From assembly GCA_014268975.2 (NCBI GenBank), contig CP077096.1, positions 3,261,501 through 3,325,500 of the forward strand: a stretch of 64,000 bases of DNA. The letters run 5' to 3'. The translations under genes and the position numbers were made by a program. Below the pieces are notes generated by a model, which saw nothing but the letters and a program-made list of their open reading frames with translations, was not told where the DNA came from and searched no databases. Shown one piece after another: positions 28,472 through 36,426 of the stretch. Within the stretch, counting starts at the first letter, position 1. Every line of letters starts with the position of its first letter. Source of the stretch: Pseudomonas wayambapalatensis. GTDB lineage: Bacteria; Pseudomonadota; Gammaproteobacteria; Pseudomonadales; Pseudomonadaceae.

Positions 28472-30889
28472 ATGAACGACACACCCCGCGCCTCTGGCGC
28501 CTCCACATTCCTTCTGGTCGGGCTGGGCGTCATCATCGCCCTGCTCGGCATGCTCCTGGCCGCGGGCGGCGTCAAGCTGGCCGGCCTGGGCGGCTCCTGG
28601 TACTTCCTGATCGGCGGCCTGGTGATGACCATTGCCGGCCTGCTCATCGCCCGTCGCAAGCCGGCCGGCGCCTGGCTCTACGCCGTGTTTCTGCTCGGCA
28701 CCTTCATCTGGGCACTGGCCGATGCGGGCCTGGTATTCTGGCCGCTGTTCTCGCGGCTGTTCATGTTCGGCGCCATTGGCCTGGTGGTCGCGCTGGTCTA
28801 TCCACTGTTGGTGCGTGCCAATGGCGGCAGTACCGGTCGTCGCGCCTATGCCCTGGCTGCAGCACTGGCAGTGGTGCTGGCCATTGCCGCAGGCAACATG
28901 TTCGTCGCTCACCCCAGCGTCGCACCGACCGGCAATGGTCCGGGCCTGACCGCCGTGGAACCGGGCAAGGCGCAGAAGGACTGGGCGCACTACGGCAACA
29001 CCGAAGGCGGCAGCCGTTTCGCCGCGCTGGATCAGATCAACCGCGCCAACGTCGACAAGCTCAAGGTGGCCTGGACCTACCACACCGGTGATGTCGCGAT
29101 CAGCGACGGCAACGGCGCCGAAGACCAGCTCACCCCGCTGCAGGTCGGCGACAAGGTGTTCATCTGCACCCCGCACAACAACCTGATCGCCCTGGATGCC
29201 GACACCGGCAAGGAACTCTGGAAAAACGCCATCAACGCGCAGTCCAAGGTCTGGCAGCGCTGCCGTGGCCTGGCCTACTTCGATGCCACCGCGCCGATCG
29301 TCCAGCCAAGCCAACCGCACAGTTCGCCGATCACCGTTGCCACGCTGCCGGCGGGTGCCAACTGCCAGCGTCGCCTGCTGACCAACACCATCGACGGTCG
29401 CCTGATCGCGGTGGATGCCGACACCGGCGCCTTCTGCGAAGGCTTCGGCAACAACGGCCAGGTCGACCTCAAGGCCGGCCTTGGCGATGTCCCGGATTCC
29501 TACTACCAGCTCTCCTCCGCGCCGCTGATGGCGGGTACCACCGTGGTGGTCGGTGGGCGGGTCGCCGACAACGTCCAGACCGACATGCCCGGCGGTGTAC
29601 TGCGCGGCTTCGACGTGATCACCGGGCAGATGCGCTGGGCCTTCGACCCAGGCAATCCGCAGGACCGCAACGCCCCTGCCGACGGCAGCACCTACGTGCG
29701 CAGCACCCCCAACAGCTGGGCACCGATGTCGTACGATCCGGCGATGAACACGGTATTCCTGCCGATGGGTTCCTCCTCCACCGACATCTATGGCGTGGAG
29801 CGCAGCAAGCTCGACCACACCTATGGCGCCTCAGTGCTGGCGCTGGATGCCACCACCGGCAACCAGAAGTGGGTCTACCAGACCGTGCACAACGACCTCT
29901 GGGACTTCGACCTGCCGATGCAACCCAGCCTGATCGACTTCACCAAGGACGACGGCAGTACCGTGCCGGCCGTCGTGATCGGCACCAAGGCCGGGCAGAT
30001 CTACGTGCTCGACCGCGCCACCGGCACACCGCTGACCCAGGTCGATGAAGTCCCGGTCAAGCCGAGCAACATCCCTAACGAGCCCTATTCCCCGACCCAA
30101 CCCAAGTCTGTCGGCATGCCGCAGATCGGCGCGCAGACCCTGACCGAGTCGGACATGTGGGGCGCCACCCCGTACGATCAACTGCTGTGCCGCATCGACT
30201 TCAAGAAGATGCGCTACGACGGCCTGTACACCGCACCGGGCACCGACCTGTCGCTGAGCTTCCCAGGCTCGCTGGGCGGCATGAACTGGGGCAGCCTTTC
30301 GACTGATCCGGTGCACGGCTTCATTTTCGTCAATGACATGCGCCTGGGCCTGTGGATCCAGATGATCCCTTCGCAGAACAGTGGCCAGGCAGCCTCCGGT
30401 GGCGAGGCACTGAACACTGGCATGGGCGCCGTGCCCCTCAAGGGCACACCTTACGCGGTGAACAAGAACCGCTTCCTGTCGGTGGCCGGCATCCCCTGCC
30501 AGGCGCCGCCGTTCGGCACCCTCACCGCGATCGACATGAAGACCCGACAGATCGCCTGGCAGGTGCCGGTCGGCACCGTCGAGGACACCGGCCCCCTGGG
30601 CATCCGCATGCACCTGCCGATCAAGATCGGCCTGCCGACGCTGGGCGGCACCCTGTCCACCCAAGGCGGCCTGGTGTTCATCGCCGGCACCCAGGATTTC
30701 TACCTGCGTGCCTACGACAGCAGCAACGGCAACGAGATCTGGAAGGCGCGCCTGCCGGTCGGCAGCCAGGGCGGGCCGATGACCTACGTATCGCCCAAGA
30801 CCGGCAAGCAGTACGTGGTGATCACCGCCGGTGGCGCGCGACAGTCGACTGACCGTGGCGACTATGTGATTTCGTACGCCCTGCCGTAG
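28472..30889 (+). CDS. gcd: Membrane-bound PQQ-dependent glucose dehydrogenase
   Basis: Oxidises glucose to gluconate on the periplasmic side and passes electrons to ubiquinone. It has 805 residues. Five membrane segments occupy about residues 10-145, then an eight-bladed quinoprotein domain begins at KDWAHYGNTEGGSRFA. PQQ-site features include the repeated tryptophan-docking blades and YQTVHNDLWDFDLPMQPSL. Length and layout match Pseudomonas Gcd. It is followed by an oprB porin gene on the same strand, with a strong hairpin between, which fits the peripheral glucose pathway. Confidence 0.97.
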   Translation: MNDTPRASGASTFLLVGLGVIIALLGMLLAAGGVKLAGLGGSWYFLIGGLVMTIAGLLIARRKPAGAWLYAVFLLGTFIWALADAGLVFWPLFSRLFMFGAIGLVVALVYPLLVRANGGSTGRRAYALAAALAVVLAIAAGNMFVAHPSVAPTGNGPGLTAVEPGKAQKDWAHYGNTEGGSRFAALDQINRANVDKLKVAWTYHTGDVAISDGNGAEDQLTPLQVGDKVFICTPHNNLIALDADTGKELWKNAINAQSKVWQRCRGLAYFDATAPIVQPSQPHSSPITVATLPAGANCQRRLLTNTIDGRLIAVDADTGAFCEGFGNNGQVDLKAGLGDVPDSYYQLSSAPLMAGTTVVVGGRVADNVQTDMPGGVLRGFDVITGQMRWAFDPGNPQDRNAPADGSTYVRSTPNSWAPMSYDPAMNTVFLPMGSSSTDIYGVERSKLDHTYGASVLALDATTGNQKWVYQTVHNDLWDFDLPMQPSLIDFTKDDGSTVPAVVIGTKAGQIYVLDRATGTPLTQVDEVPVKPSNIPNEPYSPTQPKSVGMPQIGAQTLTESDMWGATPYDQLLCRIDFKKMRYDGLYTAPGTDLSLSFPGSLGGMNWGSLSTDPVHGFIFVNDMRLGLWIQMIPSQNSGQAASGGEALNTGMGAVPLKGTPYAVNKNRFLSVAGIPCQAPPFGTLTAIDMKTRQIAWQVPVGTVEDTGPLGIRMHLPIKIGLPTLGGTLSTQGGLVFIAGTQDFYLRAYDSSNGNEIWKARLPVGSQGGPMTYVSPKTGKQYVVITAGGARQSTDRGDYVISYALP

Positions 30890-30899
30890 ACCGCGTTGC

Positions 30900-30940
30900 C
30901 CCCTTCGCGTGCAAGTCGCTGCGGCCTGCACGCGAAGGGG
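30900..30940 (+). terminator. Strong hairpin between gcd and oprB
   Basis: A perfect 14-bp stem CCCCTTCGCGTGCA / TGCACGCGAAGGGG with a 13-base loop starts eleven bases after the gcd stop. There is no long T tract. It may terminate most gcd transcripts or tune expression of the downstream oprB. Confidence 0.65.
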
Positions 30941-30967
30941 CCCTCACAGACCATCCGAGACCCTGCA

Positions 30968-32218
30968 ATGTCACCCGCTTTTCGCTTGACCCCTCTTGTC
31001 TTCGCCCTGACCAGCACCGCTTCGCTCGCCGCCGACAACACCCTGACCGGTGACTGGGGCGGCCTGCGCCAGCAACTGGAAGAACACGGCATCCACATCA
31101 CCGGCGACTACAGCGGCGAAACCGCCTACAACGCCCACGGCGGCCTGCACCGCTCGGCGCGCTACTCGCAGAACCTCAAGTTCGGCGTGCAGTTCGACCT
31201 GTCGAAACTGTATGGCCTGGACAACGGCGGCAAGGTCCAGTTGACGGTCAACGACCGCCGTGGCAACAGCGCCTCCGAAGATCTGGTCGGCAACCGTCTG
31301 CCGATCCAGGAGAACTACGGCGGTCTCTATACCCGCCTCACCGAACTGAGCTACGAGCGCAGCCTGTTCACCCCGGCCTTGAATCTCAAGCTCGGCTACA
31401 TGGCCATGGGCAACGACCTCGGCGGCCTGGACAGCGGCATCCTGTGCAATTTCATGAATGCCGGTTTCTGCGGCCATCCGCTGAACATGTCCGGTGGCAG
31501 CGGCTGGACCAACTACCCCAACGCGCACCTCGGCGCCCGGGTCAAATACGATCTCTCGCCCTCCTGGCAACTGCGCGTGGCGGCCTTCAACGTCGATCCG
31601 CAAAGCAACGGCAACTCCAGCCGCGCCTGGCACCTGGGGCCCAAGCACAGCACAGGCACCGTGGTGCCAGTCGAGCTGGTGTACAAGCACCTGGGCGAAC
31701 TGCCGGGCGAGTACAAGCTGGGCTATTACTACGACAGCTCCAACGTCAAACGTATCGGCAGCGACCAGGACGTGGCCGGACGCAGCGGCCACTACCTGCT
31801 GGTCGACCAGGCGCTGTGGAACGACCCAGCCTCCGCGGGTCGTAGCCTGCATGCGTTCGGCCAATATTCGGCGTCGAGCAAGGCCGCCTCGCCCTTCACC
31901 CGCTGGTATGGCGCAGGCGTGGTGTTGTACAAGCCCTTCGAAGGACGCCCGCGCGACACCCTGGCTTTAGGCTATGGACGGGCGGTGCCGAACCCGCGCA
32001 GCCGTCAATTGCTGGAAGCGACCGCGTTCGATGCCGGGCGCGACTTCCCCAACCTGGACAGCGCCGAGCAGTTGATCGAACTCAGCTATGGCTACCAGGC
32101 CACCGCATGGCTGAACCTGCGTCCGGATGTGCAGTACATCATCGAACCTGGCGCCTTCTCCGGGGAAGCCATCGACAACGCGCTGGTCGTAGGGCTGCAG
32201 GTCAAGGCGACGTTCTGA
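30968..32218 (+). CDS. oprB: Carbohydrate-selective porin OprB
   Basis: Outer membrane porin, 416 residues, for glucose and related sugars. A signal peptide ends at TASLAAD, then the mature start NTLTGDWGGLRQQLEEHGI, the hallmark of OprB, then a 16-strand barrel ending in a terminal Phe (LQVKATF). The ATG at 30968 was chosen because it starts a normal signal sequence; the longer frame does not. It lies 78 bases after gcd, supporting a role in feeding glucose to periplasmic oxidation. Confidence 0.95.
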   Translation: MSPAFRLTPLVFALTSTASLAADNTLTGDWGGLRQQLEEHGIHITGDYSGETAYNAHGGLHRSARYSQNLKFGVQFDLSKLYGLDNGGKVQLTVNDRRGNSASEDLVGNRLPIQENYGGLYTRLTELSYERSLFTPALNLKLGYMAMGNDLGGLDSGILCNFMNAGFCGHPLNMSGGSGWTNYPNAHLGARVKYDLSPSWQLRVAAFNVDPQSNGNSSRAWHLGPKHSTGTVVPVELVYKHLGELPGEYKLGYYYDSSNVKRIGSDQDVAGRSGHYLLVDQALWNDPASAGRSLHAFGQYSASSKAASPFTRWYGAGVVLYKPFEGRPRDTLALGYGRAVPNPRSRQLLEATAFDAGRDFPNLDSAEQLIELSYGYQATAWLNLRPDVQYIIEPGAFSGEAIDNALVVGLQVKATF

Positions 32219-32329
32219 TAGAGCCGACACGCTCCTGCACGGTAGGGCGCCATTCATGATCGGCCGCTATGCAAGCCGAGCGGAAAGTGGCATATATCCT
32301 GGCATCCCCATCCCCAGGAGAACTGCCCC

Positions 32330-32947
32330 ATGCTCGGCGTAACCGACTACGGCGCCTTCGTCATCGCCTTCATCGTCCTCCTGGCCATTCCCGGCCCCGG
32401 CAACTTCGCCCTGATCACCGCCACCGGCAAGGGCGGGATCAAGGGTGGCCTGGCGGCGACTCTCGGGGTGATTCTTGGCGACCAGGCGCTGATGTGGCTG
32501 GCCGTTGCTGGCGTCGCCACCCTGCTCGCCGCCTACCCGGCCGCCTTTCACGTCGTGCAGTGGGCGGGCGCCGCCTACCTGGCCTGGCTTGGCCTGCGCA
32601 TGGTGCTGAGCAAGCCCGGCACTGCGCCGCGTGAAAGCCGGATGGACAGCGGCCACTACCTGCGCCAGACCATGATGATCACCCTGCTCAACCCCAAGGC
32701 GATCATGTTCTACATGGCCTTCTTCCCGCTGTTCATCGATCCGGTGCAGCATCAGGGCTTCATCACCTTCGCCTTCATGGCAGTGACGGTCGCCGGGCTG
32801 ACCTTCCTCTACGGCCTGGTCGCGGTGCTGCTGACCCACCACCTGGCCGAGCGTATGCGCGCCAACCCGCGGGTGTCCAACCTGCTCGAGCGACTGGCCG
32901 GTGCCTGCCTGGTCGGGTTTGGCATCAAGCTGGCGGCGATGCGCTGA
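32330..32947 (+). CDS. LysE/RhtB family amino acid exporter
   Basis: A 205-residue inner-membrane exporter with AIPGPGNFALITATGKGG near the N-terminus and the LLNPKAIMFYMAFFPLFID motif, plus six hydrophobic segments. The start has AGGAG nearby. Family members export amino acids. It lies alone, downstream of oprB and convergent with a small unknown gene. It is one of three LysE-type exporters in this window. Substrate unknown. Confidence 0.9.
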   Translation: MLGVTDYGAFVIAFIVLLAIPGPGNFALITATGKGGIKGGLAATLGVILGDQALMWLAVAGVATLLAAYPAAFHVVQWAGAAYLAWLGLRMVLSKPGTAPRESRMDSGHYLRQTMMITLLNPKAIMFYMAFFPLFIDPVQHQGFITFAFMAVTVAGLTFLYGLVAVLLTHHLAERMRANPRVSNLLERLAGACLVGFGIKLAAMR

Positions 32948-32950
32948 GAC

Positions 32951-33352
32951 TCAGGCGCCGCCGAGCAGGTCATGGGCATCGAGCAGCCGGAAGGCCACTT
33001 CCGGATTGCGCTCCAGGCCCTTGCGAATGGCAGCCGGGATCGACTGGCGGGTCTTGCGGCACAGGCCTGGCTGGTCGTCCAGCTCGATGACGAAGCCGCG
33101 CATGGTACGTACCTCGTTGTAGCCTGGTGCGATATGCACGCCAATGCCCAATTGCTCAAAGAGGCGTGACTGCAGGTGCTGCAGGTCTTCCAGGCTCTTG
33201 AGGTTTTCCAGACGTTCGAGCAGGCGTTTTTCCTCCTGGCGGGTCAGCAGGAGGATACGTTGGGCCTGGGGTGGGTGCGCGTGCAACTGCTCGCGCCCGC
33301 AATCACAGGCGCCGGGAGGGCAAGGTTGGCGCAAGGCAGGTGTGCTGGACAT
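32951..33352 (-). CDS. Conserved hypothetical protein with N-terminal Cys cluster
   Basis: A 133-residue protein of unknown function. The N-terminus contains CPPGACDCGREQL, three Cys in eight residues that could bind a metal. It is followed by a helical, probably coiled region (LTRQEEKRLLERLENLKSLEDLQHL) and a compact C-terminal part with GFVIELDDQPGLCRKTRQSI. There is no signal peptide or membrane segment. It ends three bases from the end of the convergent lysE-type gene. I do not recognise the family; the coding pattern is normal for the genome. Confidence 0.7.
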   Translation of the reverse strand: MSSTPALRQPCPPGACDCGREQLHAHPPQAQRILLLTRQEEKRLLERLENLKSLEDLQHLQSRLFEQLGIGVHIAPGYNEVRTMRGFVIELDDQPGLCRKTRQSIPAAIRKGLERNPEVAFRLLDAHDLLGGA

Positions 33353-33404
33353 GGGCCAAGCATAGCGCTTTCAAATGAATGTTCGCCTCCCCTGGCCATC
33401 GGCG

Positions 33405-34157
33405 CTAGAGACTGACCCCCAGGACCTTGCGCACCTGGTCGCTACGGGTATCATCCGCCGCGCTGACCAGGGCGAAATTGTAGTCGCCATGGGACCAGTA
33501 GCGCGCCTCGAGCTGCCCATCGACCCGCTGCCCGCTGGGCATCTGCTCGTAACGCCCGCCTGGCGAGCGCATGAACAGGCTGATGCGCTCGCCTTTTGCG
33601 TCCTGGAACACCAGCAATGCCGCCGGGCCGTCCTCGTTGGCCAGCAGACGTGCGCCCACCGGCTGGAAGCCGTATCCGCTGAGGTCCGGCACCTGGCCGA
33701 CCCGGTTGAAATGCCGCCCCAGCCACGACTGCAACTGTGCGGGGTCATCGGCCTGGACATCGAGGGCCTTGGCATCGGCGAACAGCTTGTGTGCCTGCAC
33801 CGCGTCGGCCATCGGCATATCGCCCGCCAGCATCGTCGATTCACGTGCCTGCCAGCCCCCAAGCCCGCCAACCCCCAACGCCAGCAACAGGACTGCAGCC
33901 GACGCGAAGCGCTGCTGGCGGCGTTGACGCACACGCCGCCGCAGATGGGCCAGTTCCAGTTGCGGATTGTGTGGCATGTCGTTGAAACCGGCGAGCGCCG
34001 CACGCAGGCGCCGGGCATCGCTGCGCCAGGCCTCGATCCGTGCGGCCTGCTCCGGATTGGCCGCCAGCCAGGCCTCGACCTCGGCCCGGCGCACCGGCTC
34101 CAGGCGCTCGTCGACGTAGGCATGCAGCTCTTGCTCGGTGGGAATCAGGCGAGTCAT
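33405..34157 (-). CDS. Membrane anti-sigma factor
   Basis: A 250-residue single-pass protein. The cytoplasmic N-terminus begins with the anti-sigma pattern PTEQELHAYVDERLEPVRRAEVEAWL; it lacks the HxxxCxxC zinc motif. One membrane helix follows at about residues 86-100 (AAVLLLALGVGGLGG), then a periplasmic domain of about 145 residues. It overlaps the ECF sigma gene by four bases (ATGA). It most likely holds the sigma factor inactive until a periplasmic signal, probably oxidative, is sensed. Confidence 0.88.
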   Translation of the reverse strand: MTRLIPTEQELHAYVDERLEPVRRAEVEAWLAANPEQAARIEAWRSDARRLRAALAGFNDMPHNPQLELAHLRRRVRQRRQQRFASAAVLLLALGVGGLGGWQARESTMLAGDMPMADAVQAHKLFADAKALDVQADDPAQLQSWLGRHFNRVGQVPDLSGYGFQPVGARLLANEDGPAALLVFQDAKGERISLFMRSPGGRYEQMPSGQRVDGQLEARYWSHGDYNFALVSAADDTRSDQVRKVLGVSL

Positions 34158-34675
34158 TTCAGTCTCCGCAAGGCCGGGGACGATGGCTTGCCCTCGGTCA
34201 GTTCACGCAACGCGGCACGGGCGCGCGACAAGCGCGACATGACTGTGCCGATCGGAATATCCAGGGCCTGAGCGACCTCCTTGTAGCTCAAGCCCTCGAC
34301 GCTGACCAGCAGCAACAGCGCGCGCTGCTCGCTGGGCAGGCGGGCGAAGGCCTGCAGGTCGGCCTGGGCCAGCACGATACTCTCGGTCTCGTAGCCCAGC
34401 GGCTCCTCGGCCTGCCCGCCGCGACCGAACCAGTTCAACCAGCGCGAGTGCAGGCGATCGCGGCGCTTGCCGTCGAGAAACAGCCGGTAGAGGATGGTGA
34501 ACAACCAGGCACGCCGGTTCTGTTCCTCTCGCTGCTGGGCGCTGCGGGTGAGCGCACGCTCCACGGTGGCCTGGACCAGGTCGTCGGCACTGCCGCTTTC
34601 GCGGGTCAGCCACAAGGCGAAGCGCCGCAGGCTCTGCAGCAGTTCGCGCCATTGTTGTTCATCCAGGTCATGCAT
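34154..34675 (-). CDS. ECF-type RNA polymerase sigma factor
   Basis: A 173-residue extracytoplasmic-function sigma factor with region 2 (DDLVQATVERALTR, then RAWLFTILYRLFLDGKRR) and region 4 (LPSEQRALLLLVSVEGLSYK followed by a helix-turn-helix, EVAQALDIPIGTVMSRLSRA). The ATG at 34675 gives the normal family start. It is the first gene of an operon with its anti-sigma factor and is divergent from the peroxidase / b561 operon. The promoter in front of it and the divergent one share the same -35 and -10 pattern, so it likely drives both. Confidence 0.93.
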   Translation of the reverse strand: MHDLDEQQWRELLQSLRRFALWLTRESGSADDLVQATVERALTRSAQQREEQNRRAWLFTILYRLFLDGKRRDRLHSRWLNWFGRGGQAEEPLGYETESIVLAQADLQAFARLPSEQRALLLLVSVEGLSYKEVAQALDIPIGTVMSRLSRARAALRELTEGKPSSPALRRLK

Positions 34676-34712
34676 GGTCAGGTTCCGGCCCCATGGGCTG
34701 TCAGTGTAATGG

Positions 34713-34740
34713 GCAGACGGGGCGCGAAGAAATCTATTCC
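34713..34740 (-). promoter_or_regulatory. ECF-type promoter of the sigma / anti-sigma operon
   Basis: On the minus strand, GGAATA (34740-34735) is followed by a 16-base spacer and GTCTGC (34718-34713). This matches the divergent promoter at 34748-34775 in -35 sequence, spacing and the GTC of the -10. It implies autoregulation by the sigma factor. The match is seen in the sequence; use is inferred. Confidence 0.7.
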
Positions 34741-34747
34741 CGCCTGG

Positions 34748-34775
34748 GGAATAAATTTTTCGCTGCCACGTCATA
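34748..34775 (+). promoter_or_regulatory. ECF-type promoter of the peroxidase / b561 operon
   Basis: GGAATA (34748-34753), a 16-base spacer, then GTCATA (34770-34775), about 30 bases before the peroxidase ATG. GGAAT with a GTC-type -10 at 16 bases is the usual pattern for ECF sigma factors. Its -35 is the mirror image of the -35 of the sigma operon: TATTCCC (34735-34741) and GGGAATA (34747-34753). Confidence 0.75.
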
Positions 34776-34805
34776 CCGACTCATTCACTGACCCGGAACG
34801 TCATC

Positions 34806-35852
34806 ATGAACACACCCCTGCAAGGCCCTGCCAAGGCCCTGCGCCTGGCCGCCATAGGCGCCACGGTCGTGGCGCTGGGTGCAGGCTTCGCCTATGCCGC
34901 CGGCTGGATCGGCACACCTGCCCTGACGCCGCAGCGCATCATCGACACCTTCGAAGCCCAGGCCGGCCACCATCCCGGCTATCGCAAGAACCACGCCAAG
35001 GGCCTGTGCGTCAGCGGCTACTTCGAAAGCAGCGGCCAGGCGCAGGCGCTGTCGAGTGCGCGGGTATTCAGCCAGGCACGGGTGCCGGTGATCGGCCGCT
35101 TCGCCATCGGCGGTGCTAATCCCTACAGCCCCGACGCCGGCGTACCGACCCGCAGCCTGGCGATCCAGCTGAGCACCGACGACGGCCAGGTCTGGCGTAC
35201 CGGCATGAACAATCCGCCTGTGTTGGCGGTGAGCACTGCGCAAGGCTTCTACGATCTGGTCCTGGCCAGCGGCCCGAGCCCGAGCACCGGCAAGCCGGAC
35301 CCGGCCAAGCTGCAGGCCTTCTTCGCCGCCCACCCGGAAAGCGCAGCCTTCCGCCAGTGGGCCGCCAGCGCCAAGCCCAGCGACAGCTTCGCCAACACGG
35401 ACTACAACAGCATCAACGCCTTTCGCCTGATCGATGCCAGCGGCAAGGCGCAAGCCGTGCGCTGGCGCATGGTCGCGCAAACACCCTTTGCCGCCCTGCC
35501 CGCCCAGGTCGAGGACAACCTGTACCTGCAACACGATCTGCAACAACGCCTGAGCCAGGCGCCGCTGCGCTGGACACTGCGCCTGACCCTCGCCGAACCC
35601 GGTGACGCCATCGACGACCCGGCCAGCCAATGGCCCGACTCGCGCCGCAGCATCGATGCCGGCACCCTGGTGATCGACCACGTCGATGCACCTGAACAAG
35701 GCGCCTGCCGCGACCTCAACTTCGACCCGCTGATTCTGCCCAGCGGCATCGAAGCCTCCGCCGACCCGATCCTCGCCGCGCGTTCGGCCGCCTATTCGGA
35801 ATCGTTCAATCGCCGCAGCCGCGAAAGTCTCGGCGCAGGAGCCCGCCCATGA
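34806..35852 (+). CDS. Catalase-related haem peroxidase (SrpA-like), membrane-anchored or periplasmic
   Basis: A 348-residue catalase-fold protein that lacks the long catalase C-terminus. One hydrophobic segment at residues about 14-32 acts as a signal or anchor. The distal His63 is in KNHAKGLCVSGYF; the substrate-side pattern ARVPVIGRFAIGGANPYSPD follows; the proximal haem ligand is probably Tyr330 in R326SAAY330. Such SrpA-type proteins are peroxidases for organic or hydrogen peroxide. It is coupled to a cytochrome b561 gene by an ATGA overlap and preceded by an ECF-type promoter. Confidence 0.9.
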   Translation: MNTPLQGPAKALRLAAIGATVVALGAGFAYAAGWIGTPALTPQRIIDTFEAQAGHHPGYRKNHAKGLCVSGYFESSGQAQALSSARVFSQARVPVIGRFAIGGANPYSPDAGVPTRSLAIQLSTDDGQVWRTGMNNPPVLAVSTAQGFYDLVLASGPSPSTGKPDPAKLQAFFAAHPESAAFRQWAASAKPSDSFANTDYNSINAFRLIDASGKAQAVRWRMVAQTPFAALPAQVEDNLYLQHDLQQRLSQAPLRWTLRLTLAEPGDAIDDPASQWPDSRRSIDAGTLVIDHVDAPEQGACRDLNFDPLILPSGIEASADPILAARSAAYSESFNRRSRESLGAGARP

Positions 35853-36382
35853 AACCGTCCGCCTTCCACCCGCTGGCCCGCCTGGTGCACTGGCTCATGG
35901 CGATCCTGATCCTGGCAATGCTGTTCATTGGCGTGAGCATGGTCGGCGACCTGTCGCCACGTCACCCCTGGTTGGTGGAACTGCACAAGGCCACGGGCCT
36001 GGCGCTGCTGGCACTGGTGGTACTGCGCATCATCCTGCGCCTGGTGCTGCCGCATCCGCCACTGCCCGCCGACCTGCCACCGCTGCAGCGCTTCGCAGCC
36101 GGCGCCTCGCACCTGGCACTGTACGGGTTGATGCTGGCCATGCCGTTGCTCGGCTGGGCGATGCTCTCGGCAGGCGGCTACCCACGGCCCTTGCAACTGC
36201 CGGCGATCATGCCTCACGACCTGCAGTTGTATGCCGTGCTGCGCCAGGCGCACGGCTGGGCGGGCTACCTGCTGTTCGTCACCATCCTGGCCCACCTCGG
36301 CGCAGCGCTGTTCCATGCACTGGTGCGCCGTGACGGCGTATTGCGTAGCATGTGGCCAGGGCCCCTGCGCCGCAGCGACTGA
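35849..36382 (+). CDS. Cytochrome b561
   Basis: A 177-residue inner-membrane dihaem cytochrome with four helices. Candidate haem His residues lie in FHPLARLVHWLMA near the N-terminus, LVELHKATGLALLAL, and QAHGWAGYLLFVTILAHLGAALFHALV near the C-terminus. YceJ/YodB-type b561 proteins carry electrons between the quinone pool and periplasmic redox partners. The ATGA overlap with the peroxidase gene suggests that it supplies electrons to that peroxidase; this is inference. Confidence 0.92.
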   Translation: MKPSAFHPLARLVHWLMAILILAMLFIGVSMVGDLSPRHPWLVELHKATGLALLALVVLRIILRLVLPHPPLPADLPPLQRFAAGASHLALYGLMLAMPLLGWAMLSAGGYPRPLQLPAIMPHDLQLYAVLRQAHGWAGYLLFVTILAHLGAALFHALVRRDGVLRSMWPGPLRRSD

Positions 36383-36426
36383 AAAACGCCTGCAGGCGGA
36401 ACGGGGCCGATACCTTTCCGCCTGCC

